This document shows, piece by piece, positions 1 through 10,760 of a DNA stretch of 64,000 nt. Both the position numbers and the translations under genes were made by a program. Source of the DNA: Arachis hypogaea (lineage: Eukaryota > Streptophyta > Magnoliopsida > Fabales > Fabaceae). Each line of letters starts with the position of its first letter. The stretch's first letter is position 1. The stretch covers positions 76,388,687 to 76,452,686 of the forward strand of contig NC_092052.1 of assembly GCF_003086295.3 (NCBI RefSeq), in the 5' to 3' direction. The notes beneath the pieces are model-generated. The model worked only from the letters and a program-made list of their open reading frames with translations. It made no database searches and had not been told where the DNA came from.

Positions 1-1995
1 CCTAGAAATCCTGAAAAACACTAGAAAACCCTAAAAAACCATAAAAAAACCCTAGAAATCCTAGAAAACCTAAAAAATCCTAAAAATCCCTAGAAAACCC
101 TAAAACCCTAAAAATTCTACAAAATCCTAAAAACCCTAGAAAAGTATAAAAATCCTAGAAAGCTTTTAAAAACACGAGAAAATCCTAAAAAACACTAAAG
201 ATTCTAGAAAACCCTAAAAAACTCTAAAAACACAAGAAAACCCTAGAAAACTCTAAAAAAACCCTGAAAAATACTAAAGATTCTAGAAAACCCTAAAAAT
301 TCTAGAAAACTCTAAACCCTAAAATTTTTAGGGTTTCTAGAATTTTTAGGGTTTTTTTCTAGAAAACTATAAAAAAAACCCTAAAAACCCTAGAACTCCC
401 TAAAAAACCCTGGAAAACCATAAAAATCCTAGAAAACTCTAAAAAACTCTGGAAAATCCTAGAAACCTCTAAAAAACTCTAGAAAATCCTAAAATCCTAG
501 AAAACCCTAAAAACCTTAGAAAACCCCAAAAATAATAGAAAACTCTAAAAAACTCTATAAAACTCTATAAACCCTAGAAAATCCTAAAAATCCAAGAAAA
601 GCATAAAACCCGTAAAAATCATAGAAAACCCTAAAAAACCGTAAAAACCCTAGAAAACCCTAAAAAATCTAGAAAACCCTAAAAAATCTTAGAAAACCTT
701 AAAAAACCCTAGATAACCCTAAAAACCCTGGAAAACCGTAAAAATTCTAGAAAACCCTAAAAAATCTTAGAAAACCTTAAAAAACCCTAGATAACCCTAA
801 AAACCCTGGAAAACCCTAAAACCCTAAAAAATCCTGAGAAACCTTAGAAAAGTCTAAAAACCCAAAAAAATCCTGAAAAATCCTAGAAAACTCTAAAAAT
901 CCTAAAAACCCTAGAAAACTCTAAAAAACCCTAAAAAAGCATAAAACTCCTAGAAAACCCTAAAAAAGCATAAAACTCCTAGAAAACCCTAAAAACTCCT
1001 AAAAATCATAGAAAATCCTTAAAAAAAACCCTAGAAATCCTAAAAAACCGTAGAACACCATAAAAACACATAAAAACCCTAGAAAAGCATAAAATTACTA
1101 GAAAAACCCTAAATATCGTAGAAAAACCTAAAAACCGCGAAAAAATCCTAGAAAACCCTAGAACACCTAAAAAACACTAAAAAACCATAAAAGACCCTAG
1201 AAAATTTTAAAAATCCTAGACCCTAGAAAACCCTAAAAACCATAGAAAACCCTACAAAATCCTAAATTCCTAGAAACCATAAAAATCGTAGAAAACTTTT
1301 AAAAAATCTAGAAAATCCTAGAAAACTCTAAAAAACCATAAAAGCATTAAAAACCCTAGAATCCTAAAAATAAAAAAACCCTATAAAACCCTAAAAAATT
1401 CTAAAAAACCCTAAAACCCTAGAAAACCCGGAAACACTAGAAATCCTAAAAGGCCCTACAAAACCATAAAAACCCTAGAAAACTTTGAAAAACCCTAAAA
1501 AACCCTAGAAAACTTTAGAAAATCCTAAAAAACCCTAGAAAACCAAAATAAAAACCCAAAAAAACCCTGAAATATCCTAGAAAACTCTAAAAAATCATAA
1601 AAACCCTAGAAAACTCTAAAAAAACCCTAAAAATTTATAAAAGTCCTAGAAAACCATAAAAATCCTAGAGGACTTTAAAAATCTCTGGAAAACACTAGAA
1701 AACTCTAAAAAACCCTAGAAAACTCTAAAAAACCTTGAAAACCCTTGAATAACCTAGAAAATCCTAAAAAACCCTAAAAAAACACTAAAGATTCTAGAAA
1801 ACCCTAAAAACCCTAAAAGAACCCTAAAAATCCTAGAAAACCATAAAAAAAACCCTAAAAACCTTAGATTACCCTAAAAAACCCTAAAAACCCTGGAAAA
1901 CCCTAAAACCCTAGAAAACCCCTAAAACCCTAAAAAATCCTAAGAAACCCTAGAAAACTCTAAAAAATCATAAAAAACCTAGAAAACCCTAAAAA
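1..1995. repeat. Degenerate telomere-like array, CCCTAAA orientation, irregular
   Basis: The stretch is built from variants of CCCTAAA, mostly CCCTAAAAA and CCTAGAAAAC steps of 8-11 bases, with very little G on the plus strand. It lacks the phrases that mark the higher-order unit of the large array further right (ACACATAG, ACAATGG), so it is a separate, less homogenised branch. A small reversed patch lies at 325-358. No reading frame of note is present. It starts at the window edge, so its full length is unknown. Confidence 0.93.
314..336. repeat. Small inverted patch (hairpin) inside the CCCTAAA array
   Basis: AAACCCTAAAA is followed immediately by TTTTTAGGGTTT, a near-perfect palindrome. 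It opens a ~35-base patch (325-358) in TTTAGGG orientation before the array returns to CCCTAAA. Confidence 0.7.
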
Positions 1996-3972
1996 ATTCT
2001 CTGATTTTTAGGGTATTCTGGGATTTTTAGTGTTTTTATGGTTTTCTAGGGTTTTTAAGATTTTCTACAGTTTTTAGGGTTTTTGGGGGTATTTTAGAGT
2101 TTTTTGGGTTTTTGGGGGTATTTAGGTCTTTTAGGTTTTTAGGGTTTCTAGGATTTTTTCAGTTTTTTATGGTTTTCTAGGGATTTTAGGTTGTTTTAGA
2201 ATTTTTATGGTTTTTTAGAGATTTCTAACATTTTAGGATTTTTTTGGGTTTTTAGGGTTTTCTAAGGTTTTTATGGATTTTTAGGGATTTCTAAGATTTT
2301 CTAGAGTATTTTAGGATTTTCTAGGGTTCTTTAGGGTTTTTAGGGGTTTTAGGATTTTTTAGGGATTTTATAGATTTTTTAAGTTTCTAGGATTTTTATG
2401 GGTTTTCTAGGTGTTTTAGGGTTTTCTATGTTTTTTAGGTGTTTCTTAAGATTTTTAGGATTTTTTAGGATTATCTAGGGTTTTCTACGGTTTTTTAAAA
2501 TTTTCTAGGAATTTTATTGTTTTCTAGGTTTTTGAGAGTTTTTTAGGGGTTTTTAGGGTTTTTTAGGATTTTTACAGTTTTTAGGGTTTTTTAGGATTTT
2601 CCAGGGTTTTTAGAGTTTCTAGGGTTTTTCAGGATTTTCAGGGTTTTTTAGGATTTTTTGGGTTTTTAGGAATTTTTATGATTTTTTAGGATTTTTAGGG
2701 TTTTCTTGTGTTTTCTAGACTTTTTAACGTTTTCTAGGATATTTAGCTTTTCTAGGCTTTTAGGATTTTTAGGGTATTCTGGGTTTTTAAGATTTTAGGG
2801 TTTTCTAGGCTTTTCTAGAGTTTTTTAAATTTTCTGGAATTTTTTTGTTTTCATTTTCTACAATTTTTTGGGTTTTTTTAGGGTTTTCTAGAATTTTTAG
2901 GGTTTTTAGGATTTTCTAGAGTTTTTTAAAGTTTTCTAGGATTTTTATGGTTTTCTAGGGATTTTAGTATTTTTTAGGGTTTTCTAGGGTTTTTACGGTA
3001 TTTTATGGTTTTCTAGAATTTTTACAGTTTTTAGGGTTTTCTACGGTTTTTAGGGTTTTTAAGGTTTTCTTGGATTTTTAGGGTTTTTTAGGATTTTCTA
3101 GGGGTCTAGGATTTTTTAGAGTTTTCTAGTGTTTTTCAGGATTTTTTTTGTTTTTCGGGGTTTTTAGGGTTTTCTACCTTTTTAGGAAATTTTAGGATTT
3201 TTAGGGTGTTTTTTATGGTTTTTAAGGTTTTCTAGGGGTTTTTATGATTTTTTAGGGTTTTCTAGGAATTTTATTGTTTTCTAGGATTTTTTCGGGTTTT
3301 CTAAGGTTCTTAGGATTTTTTAGAGTTTTTAGGGGTTTTCAGGGTTTTTTAGGATTTTTGTGTTTTATGGTTTTCTAGGGTTTTTAGGGTTTTCTTGTGC
3401 TTTCTAGAGTTTTTTTTAAGTTTTTTAGGATTTTTATGCTTTTCTAGAGCTTTTAGGGTTTTCTAGAGTTTTTTAAAGTTTCTAGGATTTTTTTTATTTT
3501 CTAGGATTTTTAGGGTTTTTTTATGGTTCTAGGGTTTTTTAGGGTTTTTTAGGATTTTTAGGGTTTTCTAGGTTTTTACGGATTTTTATGGTTTTTTAGG
3601 ATTTTCTAGAGTTTTATGATTTTTTATGGTTTTCTAGGTATTTTAGGATTTCTAACGTTTTTAGGATTTTTTTTTTTTGGGTTTTAAGGGTAGGGTTTTT
3701 TAGGGATTTCTAAGATTTTCTAGAGTTTTTAGGATTTTTCTAGGATTTTTTAGAATTTTTATGCTTTTCTAGGGTTTTTAAGATTTCTAGTGTTTTTCAG
3801 GGTTTTTTTTTTGTTTTTAGGGGTTTTTAGAGTTTTCTACGTTTTTTATGGTTCTAGAATTTTTTAGGGTTTAGGGTTTAGGATCTTCTAAGATTTTTAG
3901 AGTTTTTAGGATTTTTAGAGTGTTTAAGCTTTTTAGAGTTTTTTAAAATTTCTAGGATTTTTATGGTATTCT
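1996..3972. repeat. Telomere-like array, TTTAGGG orientation (copy A)
   Basis: At about 1995 the repeat flips from CCCTAAA to TTTAGGG orientation (CCCTAAAAAATTC then GATTTTTAGGG). The array is made of TTTTTAGGGTTTTCTAGG-like steps and ends abruptly at the ATPase-flanking sequence near 3972. Many phrases recur in the same order in the second TTTAGGG array (for example around 2165-2320 and 33413-33560), so this is a diverged duplicate of part of 33300-35170. Confidence 0.92.
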
Positions 3973-4121
3973 AAGTTGCTAAGCTCCTTTCACCACTTGC
4001 TTAGAATAACTTGAATATAGCTAATAGGGTTAGGCAATTTCTAGTTATAAGTAGGGACGGATCAAAACTACAAGCAAAGAGAAAAATACACTCGCGGATC
4101 TAGTGCAGATGATCAACTGAC
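3973..4121. other. Intronic or flanking single-copy sequence next to ATPase copy A
   Basis: Non-repetitive sequence between the telomere-like array and the last recognisable ATPase exon. It matches 35360-35514 of copy B, but about 170 bases present in copy B (35175-35345) are missing here. The final C-terminal ATPase exon expected downstream is not visible. Confidence 0.6.
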
Positions 4122-4213
4122 CTTATGAACCCAATGATGACAGAGATCAGCCACTGCTTCCAATTAAGCCTGACTGTTGAAGTGAACTTGCCGAGGAATT
4201 CGATGATGATGAT
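4122..4213 (-). pseudogene. Copy A exon: IIEFLGKFTSTVRLNWKQW transmembrane segment
   Basis: Acceptor AG at 4214-4215, donor GT at 4120-4121 (plus-strand AC), 92 bases. It encodes IIIIEFLGKFTSTV and LNWKQWLISVIIGF, the ACA segment near the last membrane helices. The exon itself is open, and its splice sites match the copy B counterpart at 35515-35606. Confidence 0.85.
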
Positions 4214-4294
4214 CTAAACACAAAGCAATTTTAGGGTGACCTTGAAAATATTTCATACGAGAGACAAATAACGAGGAGTTAAAATAAGACAAAC

Positions 4295-4377
4295 CTGAAG
4301 CACAACAGGTAGTTTTTCGTGACTCCACTGAATATGTTAAACTCATCTGGCTTTCGTGCATTGAACTCATTAAAGAT
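4295..4377 (-). pseudogene. Copy A exon: IFNEFNARKPDEF with 25-base deletion
   Basis: It encodes IFNEFNARKPDEFNIFSGV then KNYL, then loses 25 bases relative to copy B (the FMGIVGLIVV part) and shifts frame before the donor. It keeps the ARKPDE block that copy B lacks. Confidence 0.88.
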
Positions 4378-4734
4378 CTGCAGTTTGAACACATTTTTTA
4401 GAATTGAAATAAGATGAGCACACTACAGCAAAGCTACCAAAATGACAACGAATATATGGTGCATGAACTGGGCATGCATTGCCAACCACTAACGCATCAC
4501 AAGGATTTAGCAGTAATGTAAATAAGAGTGAGTAGCAAGACATCTCAGGAAAATTGCAATAGGCTTTGGTTTTCTAATACAATTAGCACCTATTGGAAAT
4601 TAGCAATCACCATTACAGCACAACCACCAATACTATTATAGAACATGCATAAAAAGATAAGGAAACTAACATTGGTAATTCTTCCAACACACAACTTTAC
4701 CATTTAAAATGCAAATGGACTAAAGACAACTTAC

Positions 4735-4869
4735 TTGAGACAGAACAAATGCATTGAAGATCAGAGTGTTTTTCACTTTAATTGCATGATCATTTTTGTC
4801 ATGTGTCAGACCCAGTATGCTCCTACTTCGGAAATTCAGAACAAGCAACACAGATACTTGGTACATTGC
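4735..4869 (-). pseudogene. Copy A exon: AMYQVSVLLVLNF membrane segment
   Basis: 135 bases, 45 open codons, donor CAA|GTAAG and acceptor TTCAG. It encodes AMYQVSVLLVLNF, then SILGL and IKVKNTLIFNAFVLSQ, typical of ACA M8-M9. One of the two exons in copy A that remain intact. Confidence 0.88.
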
Positions 4870-5024
4870 CTGAAGAGTTCAAATCATAATCGGCAATTCA
4901 GTTTACAGAAGAGTATAGCATAACAACGGTAATTGAAATGCAGGACATCATAAACCAATAGGTAAATAATCCTTGCAGACTACAATGACAAGCAGTTAAC
5001 TGAGAAATGAGAAACAAAACTCGC

Positions 5025-5066
5025 CTGTATCAGCAAATTCTCCACATAATATTGTTATAGAGTTCT
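5025..5066 (-). pseudogene. Copy A exon: degraded EPLITNIMWRN
   Basis: It aligns with the 46-base exon at 36401-36446 but has lost several single bases, so the frame collapses. The donor has also changed from GT to GC (GCGAG). Confidence 0.75.
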
Positions 5067-5511
5067 CTGAAAAGGATACAAGACAAAACTCCATGTCAAA
5101 AAAACCATTGAAGCGCATAGGCACTGCATAATCGCTTGGATAATAAAGCGCAAATGAAAATAGGACCAATATCGATAATGTAAATACAAAATAAATGCAG
5201 CCTTCAATATGCTGTTTAGGACTGTTGGCAACAATTTTGTTTTCGAGGGTATGACTATTATTCATTGCACTTAAATTTCTCTCTTCTATTGAAATAACCA
5301 AATCTTTAGATTTAATAATAGAGCTGCACTATCACACTTTCAATTAAATTTCTTTCTTTATGTTGGGTGCATCATTCAAAAATGCATCTACAAGGAACAA
5401 AATTTTATGACATTCATCCAATTCTTCAGGTGCTGTAACACTAGAAAAACATAGCAAGAAAATGTCATGATCCAAAGAAAAAGGCACAATTAGAGAAACT
5501 GAAGTTCCGAC

Positions 5512-5610
5512 CTTCGGCCCACTGGAGGCCAATCCATAAGGTGATCAGTTGGTGGATCAGTTGCCAATGCTAGCTCCCAAAGTATCCATGATAAGATTTA
5601 TCCACAAAAG
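5512..5610 (-). pseudogene. Copy A exon: LLWINLIMDTLGA with shared 2-base deletion
   Basis: It encodes LLWINLIMDTLGA, then two bases are missing compared with the family pattern GALALAT, so the frame stops early. The PPTDHLMDWPPVGR part follows in another frame. The same deletion is present in copy B, so it is older than the duplication. Confidence 0.88.
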
Positions 5611-5972
5611 CTGTAGAAAGAGCCAATAAGTCAGCTGAACATAATTGAGGGGCAAAGCCAGAGAACAAAACACAGGGAGACAGCAGACCTGCAAGCGCAT
5701 AGATTTTGAAAGATATAAGAGGTATGCTAAAAAATATCAAATTCATGTTCAGCTTGCAAAACACTACACAAAAGCAATCCAAAACGGTGCAGTTCAATTA
5801 TATACAAACCTTTCATTGGTTGGCATATTGACTAACTACCTAAATACCATCTAGTAATGCCAGAAATAAAATTATTTTTTAAGATGTAAATACCAACCAT
5901 AAAAGATGCATCATTTTTTAAGATAATTTAAGAACAAACTAGATCTCTCAATCGAAAAGAAATAGGTCCAAC

Positions 5973-6068
5973 CTTTACAACTGAAGCAAAATTGCCATCC
6001 AAATAATATCAGAGCTTTCTTTTGCAACTTCAGTTCCTTGAATACCCATTGGCAAGACCTATATCAGC
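5973..6068 (-). pseudogene. Copy A exon: ADIGLA / QGTEVA / SSDII, frameshifted
   Basis: It starts at AG|GCTGATATAGGTCTTG (ADIGL), has an extra base near 6051, then GTEVAKESSDI, then a 4-base loss near 6000 before GNFASVVK and the donor. It retains the start of the exon, including the acceptor, which copy B has deleted. Confidence 0.83.
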
Positions 6069-6366
6069 CTATATTCAGAAAGTATAGAAATAAATTAAAA
6101 AGGGAAAAAAGAAAGAAATAGTTCAATTCATTAGAACAGAAAATTCTATGATCAAAGAGATAGTAGATTCATACATCGAATAAACCTAGGACTTGTTATC
6201 ACGGATTACACAAACAGGAAAACAAGACAGGTATACAGGGGTAAACAAACTCTCATGGTGTCAATATACAATTACAAGTATTACATCGATAAAGATTGTT
6301 GTGGTACTTAAAATTTGAGAAAAAAAAAATCACTAGCACAAAAAAAGAAATATAGGATATACCAAC

Positions 6367-6426
6367 CTCAGTATGCAAGCATATTTTCATCCCAGTACGC
6401 CACAACATGTCCCCTCCTCAATGACA
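6367..6426 (-). pseudogene. Copy A exon: remnant of TGDGTNDAP hinge exon, cut by gap
   Basis: About 60 bases aligning poorly with 37786-37850 of copy B (shared core CACAACATGTCCC on the plus strand, part of the GHVVAV codons) before the run of N begins. The hinge motif itself is not readable here. Confidence 0.55.
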
Positions 6427-7426
6427 NNNNNNNNNNNNNNNNNNNNNNNNNNNNNNNNNNNNNNNNNNNNNNNNNNNNNNNNNNNNNNNNNNNNNNNNNN
6501 NNNNNNNNNNNNNNNNNNNNNNNNNNNNNNNNNNNNNNNNNNNNNNNNNNNNNNNNNNNNNNNNNNNNNNNNNNNNNNNNNNNNNNNNNNNNNNNNNNNN
6601 NNNNNNNNNNNNNNNNNNNNNNNNNNNNNNNNNNNNNNNNNNNNNNNNNNNNNNNNNNNNNNNNNNNNNNNNNNNNNNNNNNNNNNNNNNNNNNNNNNNN
6701 NNNNNNNNNNNNNNNNNNNNNNNNNNNNNNNNNNNNNNNNNNNNNNNNNNNNNNNNNNNNNNNNNNNNNNNNNNNNNNNNNNNNNNNNNNNNNNNNNNNN
6801 NNNNNNNNNNNNNNNNNNNNNNNNNNNNNNNNNNNNNNNNNNNNNNNNNNNNNNNNNNNNNNNNNNNNNNNNNNNNNNNNNNNNNNNNNNNNNNNNNNNN
6901 NNNNNNNNNNNNNNNNNNNNNNNNNNNNNNNNNNNNNNNNNNNNNNNNNNNNNNNNNNNNNNNNNNNNNNNNNNNNNNNNNNNNNNNNNNNNNNNNNNNN
7001 NNNNNNNNNNNNNNNNNNNNNNNNNNNNNNNNNNNNNNNNNNNNNNNNNNNNNNNNNNNNNNNNNNNNNNNNNNNNNNNNNNNNNNNNNNNNNNNNNNNN
7101 NNNNNNNNNNNNNNNNNNNNNNNNNNNNNNNNNNNNNNNNNNNNNNNNNNNNNNNNNNNNNNNNNNNNNNNNNNNNNNNNNNNNNNNNNNNNNNNNNNNN
7201 NNNNNNNNNNNNNNNNNNNNNNNNNNNNNNNNNNNNNNNNNNNNNNNNNNNNNNNNNNNNNNNNNNNNNNNNNNNNNNNNNNNNNNNNNNNNNNNNNNNN
7301 NNNNNNNNNNNNNNNNNNNNNNNNNNNNNNNNNNNNNNNNNNNNNNNNNNNNNNNNNNNNNNNNNNNNNNNNNNNNNNNNNNNNNNNNNNNNNNNNNNNN
7401 NNNNNNNNNNNNNNNNNNNNNNNNNN
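6427..7426. other. Assembly gap (1000 N)
   Basis: Exactly 1000 unresolved bases, so probably a gap of arbitrary length. It separates ATPase copy A from the large telomere-like array. Confidence 0.99.
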
Positions 7427-8029
7427 AACCCTAAAAATCCTAAAACACTAGAAAACCTGAAAAACCCTAAAACCCTTAAAACCCTACAAAATCCTAAAAA
7501 CCCTAGAAAACTTTTAAAAACTCGAGAAAATCCTAGAAAACCCTAAAAATCCAAGAAAACCCTGAAAACCCTAAAAAACTATAAAATATCCTAGAAACCG
7601 TAGAAAACCCAAGAAAACTCTTAAAAAACCCTGAAAATCGTAGAAACTCCTAAAAACCTAGAAAACCCTAAAAACCTTAAAAATTCATGAAAACCCTAAA
7701 AACCCTAAAAGCCCTTAAAAACCTAGAAAACTATAAAAAATCCTAAAAACCGTAGAAAACCTAGAAAACTCTAAAAAACCCTGAAAAACTGTAAAAATTC
7801 TAGAAAACCCTAAAAAGCATAGAAAATTCAAAAAAAATCCTAAAAATTCTAGAAACCCCGAAAAATCCTAGAAAACCATAAAAAATGCTAAAAATCCTAC
7901 ATAACCCTAAAAACAATGGAAACCCCTAAAACCCCTAGAAAATCCTAAAAACCCTAAAAAATCCAGAAAAACTCGAGAAAACTCTAAAAAACTACCCTGA
8001 AAAACTAAAAAAACCAATAGGAAAACCCT

Positions 8030-10760
8030 GAAAACTGTAAAACATATCACGAGAAACCGCCTAAAAAAGGCATAGAAAATTCAAAAAAAAAAAAAAAAAA
8101 AAAAAATCCTAAAAATTCTAGAACCCCGAAACGAAAAAATCCTAGAAAAACCATAAAAATGCTAAAAATCCTACATAACCCTAAAAACAATGGAAAAAAC
8201 CCCTAGAAAATCCTAAAAACCCTAAAAAATCCAGAAAAACTCGGAGAAAACTCTAAAACTCTAAAAAACCCTAGAAAATCTAGAAAACCCTAAAAATCTA
8301 AGAAAACCCTAAAAAATCCTAAACACATAGAAAACCTAGAAAAACCCTACAAACCCTTAAAACCCTACAAAATCCTAAAAACCCTAGAAATTTTAAAAAC
8401 TCGAGAAAATCTAGAAACCTAAAAAATCCAAGAAAACCCTGAAAAACCCTAAAAACTATAAAATATCCTAGAAACCGTAGAAAACCCAAGAAAACTCTTA
8501 AAAAACCTTGAAAATCGTAGAAACTCCTAAAAACCGTAGAAAACCCTAAAAAACCTTAAAAATTCATGAAAACCGCTAAAAACCCTAAAAGCCCTTAAAA
8601 ACCCTAGAAAACTATAAAAAATCCTAAAAACGCTAGAAAACCAGAAAACTCTAAAAAACCCCTGAAAAAGCTGTAAAATTCAAAAACCCTAAAAACATAG
8701 AAAATCAAAAAAAATCCTAAAAAATTCAAAAACCCGAAAATCTAAAAAACCATAAAAAATGCTAAAAAATCCTAATAACCTAAAAACAATGAAACCACCC
8801 TAGAAAATCCTAAAACCCTAAAAAATCCAGAAAAACCGAGAAAAAATCTAAAAAACTCTAAAAACCTAAAAAATCTAGAAAACATAAAATCTAGAAAACC
8901 CTAAAAATCCTAAAACAATAAAAACCTAAAAAAACCCTAAAACCTACAATCCTAAAAACCAAAACTTTTAAAAACTCGAAAAATCCTAGAAAAAACCCTA
9001 AAAAAACCAAGAAAACCCTGAAAACCCTAAAAAACTATAAAATATCCTAGAAACCGTAAAAACCAAGAAAACTCTAAAAAACCCTGAAAATCGTAGAAAC
9101 TCCTAAAAACCTAGAAAACCCTAAAAACCTTAAAAATTCATGAAAACCCTAAAAACCCTAAAAGCCCTTTAAAACCCTAGAAAACTATAAAAAATCTAAA
9201 ACGTAAAAACCTAGAAAACTCTAAAAACCCTGAAAAACTGTAAAAATTCTAGAAACCTAAAAAGCATAGAAAATCCAAAAAAAATCCTAAAAATTCTAGA
9301 AACCCCGAAAAAATCCTAGAAAACATAAAAATGCTAAAAATCCTACATAACCCTAAAAACAATGGAAACCCTAAAACCCTAGAAAATCCTAAAAACCCTA
9401 AAAAAATCCAGAAAAACTCGAGAAAACTCTAAAAAACTCTAAAAACCTAGAAAAATCTAGAAAACCCTAAAAATCCTAGAAAACCCTAAAAATCCTAAAA
9501 CACATAGAAAACCTTGAAAAACCCTAAAAACCCTTAAAACCCTAACAAAATCCTAAAAACCCTAGAAAAACTTTTAAAAACTCGAGAAAATCCTAGAAAC
9601 CCTAAAAAATCCTAAAAAACCCTGAAAAACCTAAAAAAACTATAAAATATCCTAAAACCGTAGAAAACCAAAAAATCTAAAAAAACCTGAAATCGTAAAA
9701 CTCTAAAAACTAGAAAACCCTAAAAAACCTTAAAAATTCATGAAAACCCTAAAACCCTAAAAGCCCTTAAACCCTAGAAAACATAAAAATCTAAAAAAAA
9801 ATAAAAACTAAAAATCTAAAAAAACTGAAAACTGTAAAAATCAAAAAACCCTAAAAAGCAAGAAAATCAAAAAAAATCCTAAAATCTAGAAACCCCGAAA
9901 AAATCCTAGAAAACCATAAAAAATGCTAAAAATCCTACATACCCTAAAAACAATGGAAAACCCCTAGAAAATCCTAAAAACCCTAAAAAATCCAGAAAAA
10001 CTCGAGAAACTTAAAAAACTCTAAAAACCCTAGAAAAATCTAGAAAACCCTAAAAATCCTAGAAAACCTAAAAATCCTAAAACACATAGAAAACCTGAAA
10101 AACCTAAAACCTTAAAACCCTACAAAATCCTAAAAACCCTAGAAAACTTTTAAAAACTCGAGAAAATCCTAGAAAACCCTAAAAAATCCAAGAAAACCTG
10201 AAAACCTAAAAAACTATAAAATATCCTAGAAACCGTAGAAAACCAAGAAAACTCTAAAAAACCCTGAAAATCGTAGAAACTCCTAAAACTAGAAAACCCT
10301 AAAAAACCTTAAAAATCATGAAAACCCTAAAAACCCTAAAAGCCTTAAAAACCCTAGAAAACTATAAAAAAATCCTAAAACCGTAGAAAACCTAGAAAAC
10401 TCTAAAAAACCCTGAAAAACTGTAAAAAATCTAGAAAACCCTAAAAAGCATAGAAAATCCAAAAAAAATCCTAAAAATTCTAGAAACCCCGAAAAAATCC
10501 TAGAAAACCATAAAAAATGCTAAAAATCCTACATAACCCTAAAAACAATGGAAACCCAAAACCCCTAGAAAATCCTAAAAACCCTAAAAATCCAGAAAAC
10601 TCGAGAAAACCTAAAAACTCTAAAAACCCTAGAAAAATCTAGAAAACCTAAAAATCTAGAAACCCTAAAAATCTAAAACACATAGAAAACCTGAAAAACC
10701 TAAAACCTTAAAACCTACAAAATCCTAAAACCCTAGAAAACTTTTAAAAATCGAGAAAAT
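8030..10760. repeat. Deletion-rich zone of the higher-order array
   Basis: Units here are about 585-598 bases, not about 615, and many single C, T or A bases are missing relative to the consensus. A run of 24 A sits at 8083-8106. Scattered one-base losses next to a gap look more like unpolished consensus than biology. Confidence 0.6.

Larger units (their letters stand above)
4122..6426 (-). pseudogene. ACA-type plasma-membrane Ca2+-ATPase, 3' fragment, copy A (truncated by gap)
   Basis: Minus-strand exons match the C-terminal third of plant autoinhibited P-type IIB Ca2+-ATPases (ACA8/ACA10-like), which pump Ca2+ out of the cytosol and bind calmodulin at the N-terminus. From 5' to 3' I see a degraded hinge exon running into the gap, the QGTEVA/SSDII exon, LLWINLIMDTLGA, a ruined EPLITN exon, AMYQVSVLLVLNF, IFNEFNARKPDEF, and IIIIEFLGKF. 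Lesions include a +1 base and a 4-base loss in the SSDII exon, a 2-base loss in the LLW exon, several small losses in the EPLITN exon, and a 25-base deletion after KNYL. The exon normally encoding VVRWGRSVYANIQ is not found. A non-functional duplicate of copy B; some one-base losses could be consensus errors, since the gap is adjacent. Confidence 0.88.

Noticed and set aside
1..3972. True chromosome end or telomere fusion point
   Set aside because: Repeats are highly degenerate and the orientation change is CCCTAAA to TTTAGGG, the reverse of an end-to-end fusion.
3973..6426. Independent small genes at 4735-4923 and 36111-36299
   Set aside because: The plus-strand frames are the antisense of the AMYQVSVLL ATPase exon, which has proper splice sites on the minus strand.
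6315..7451. Long open frames spanning 6315-7451
   Set aside because: Almost all residues are unknown because the frame crosses the 1000-N gap. Only a few codons at each end are real sequence.
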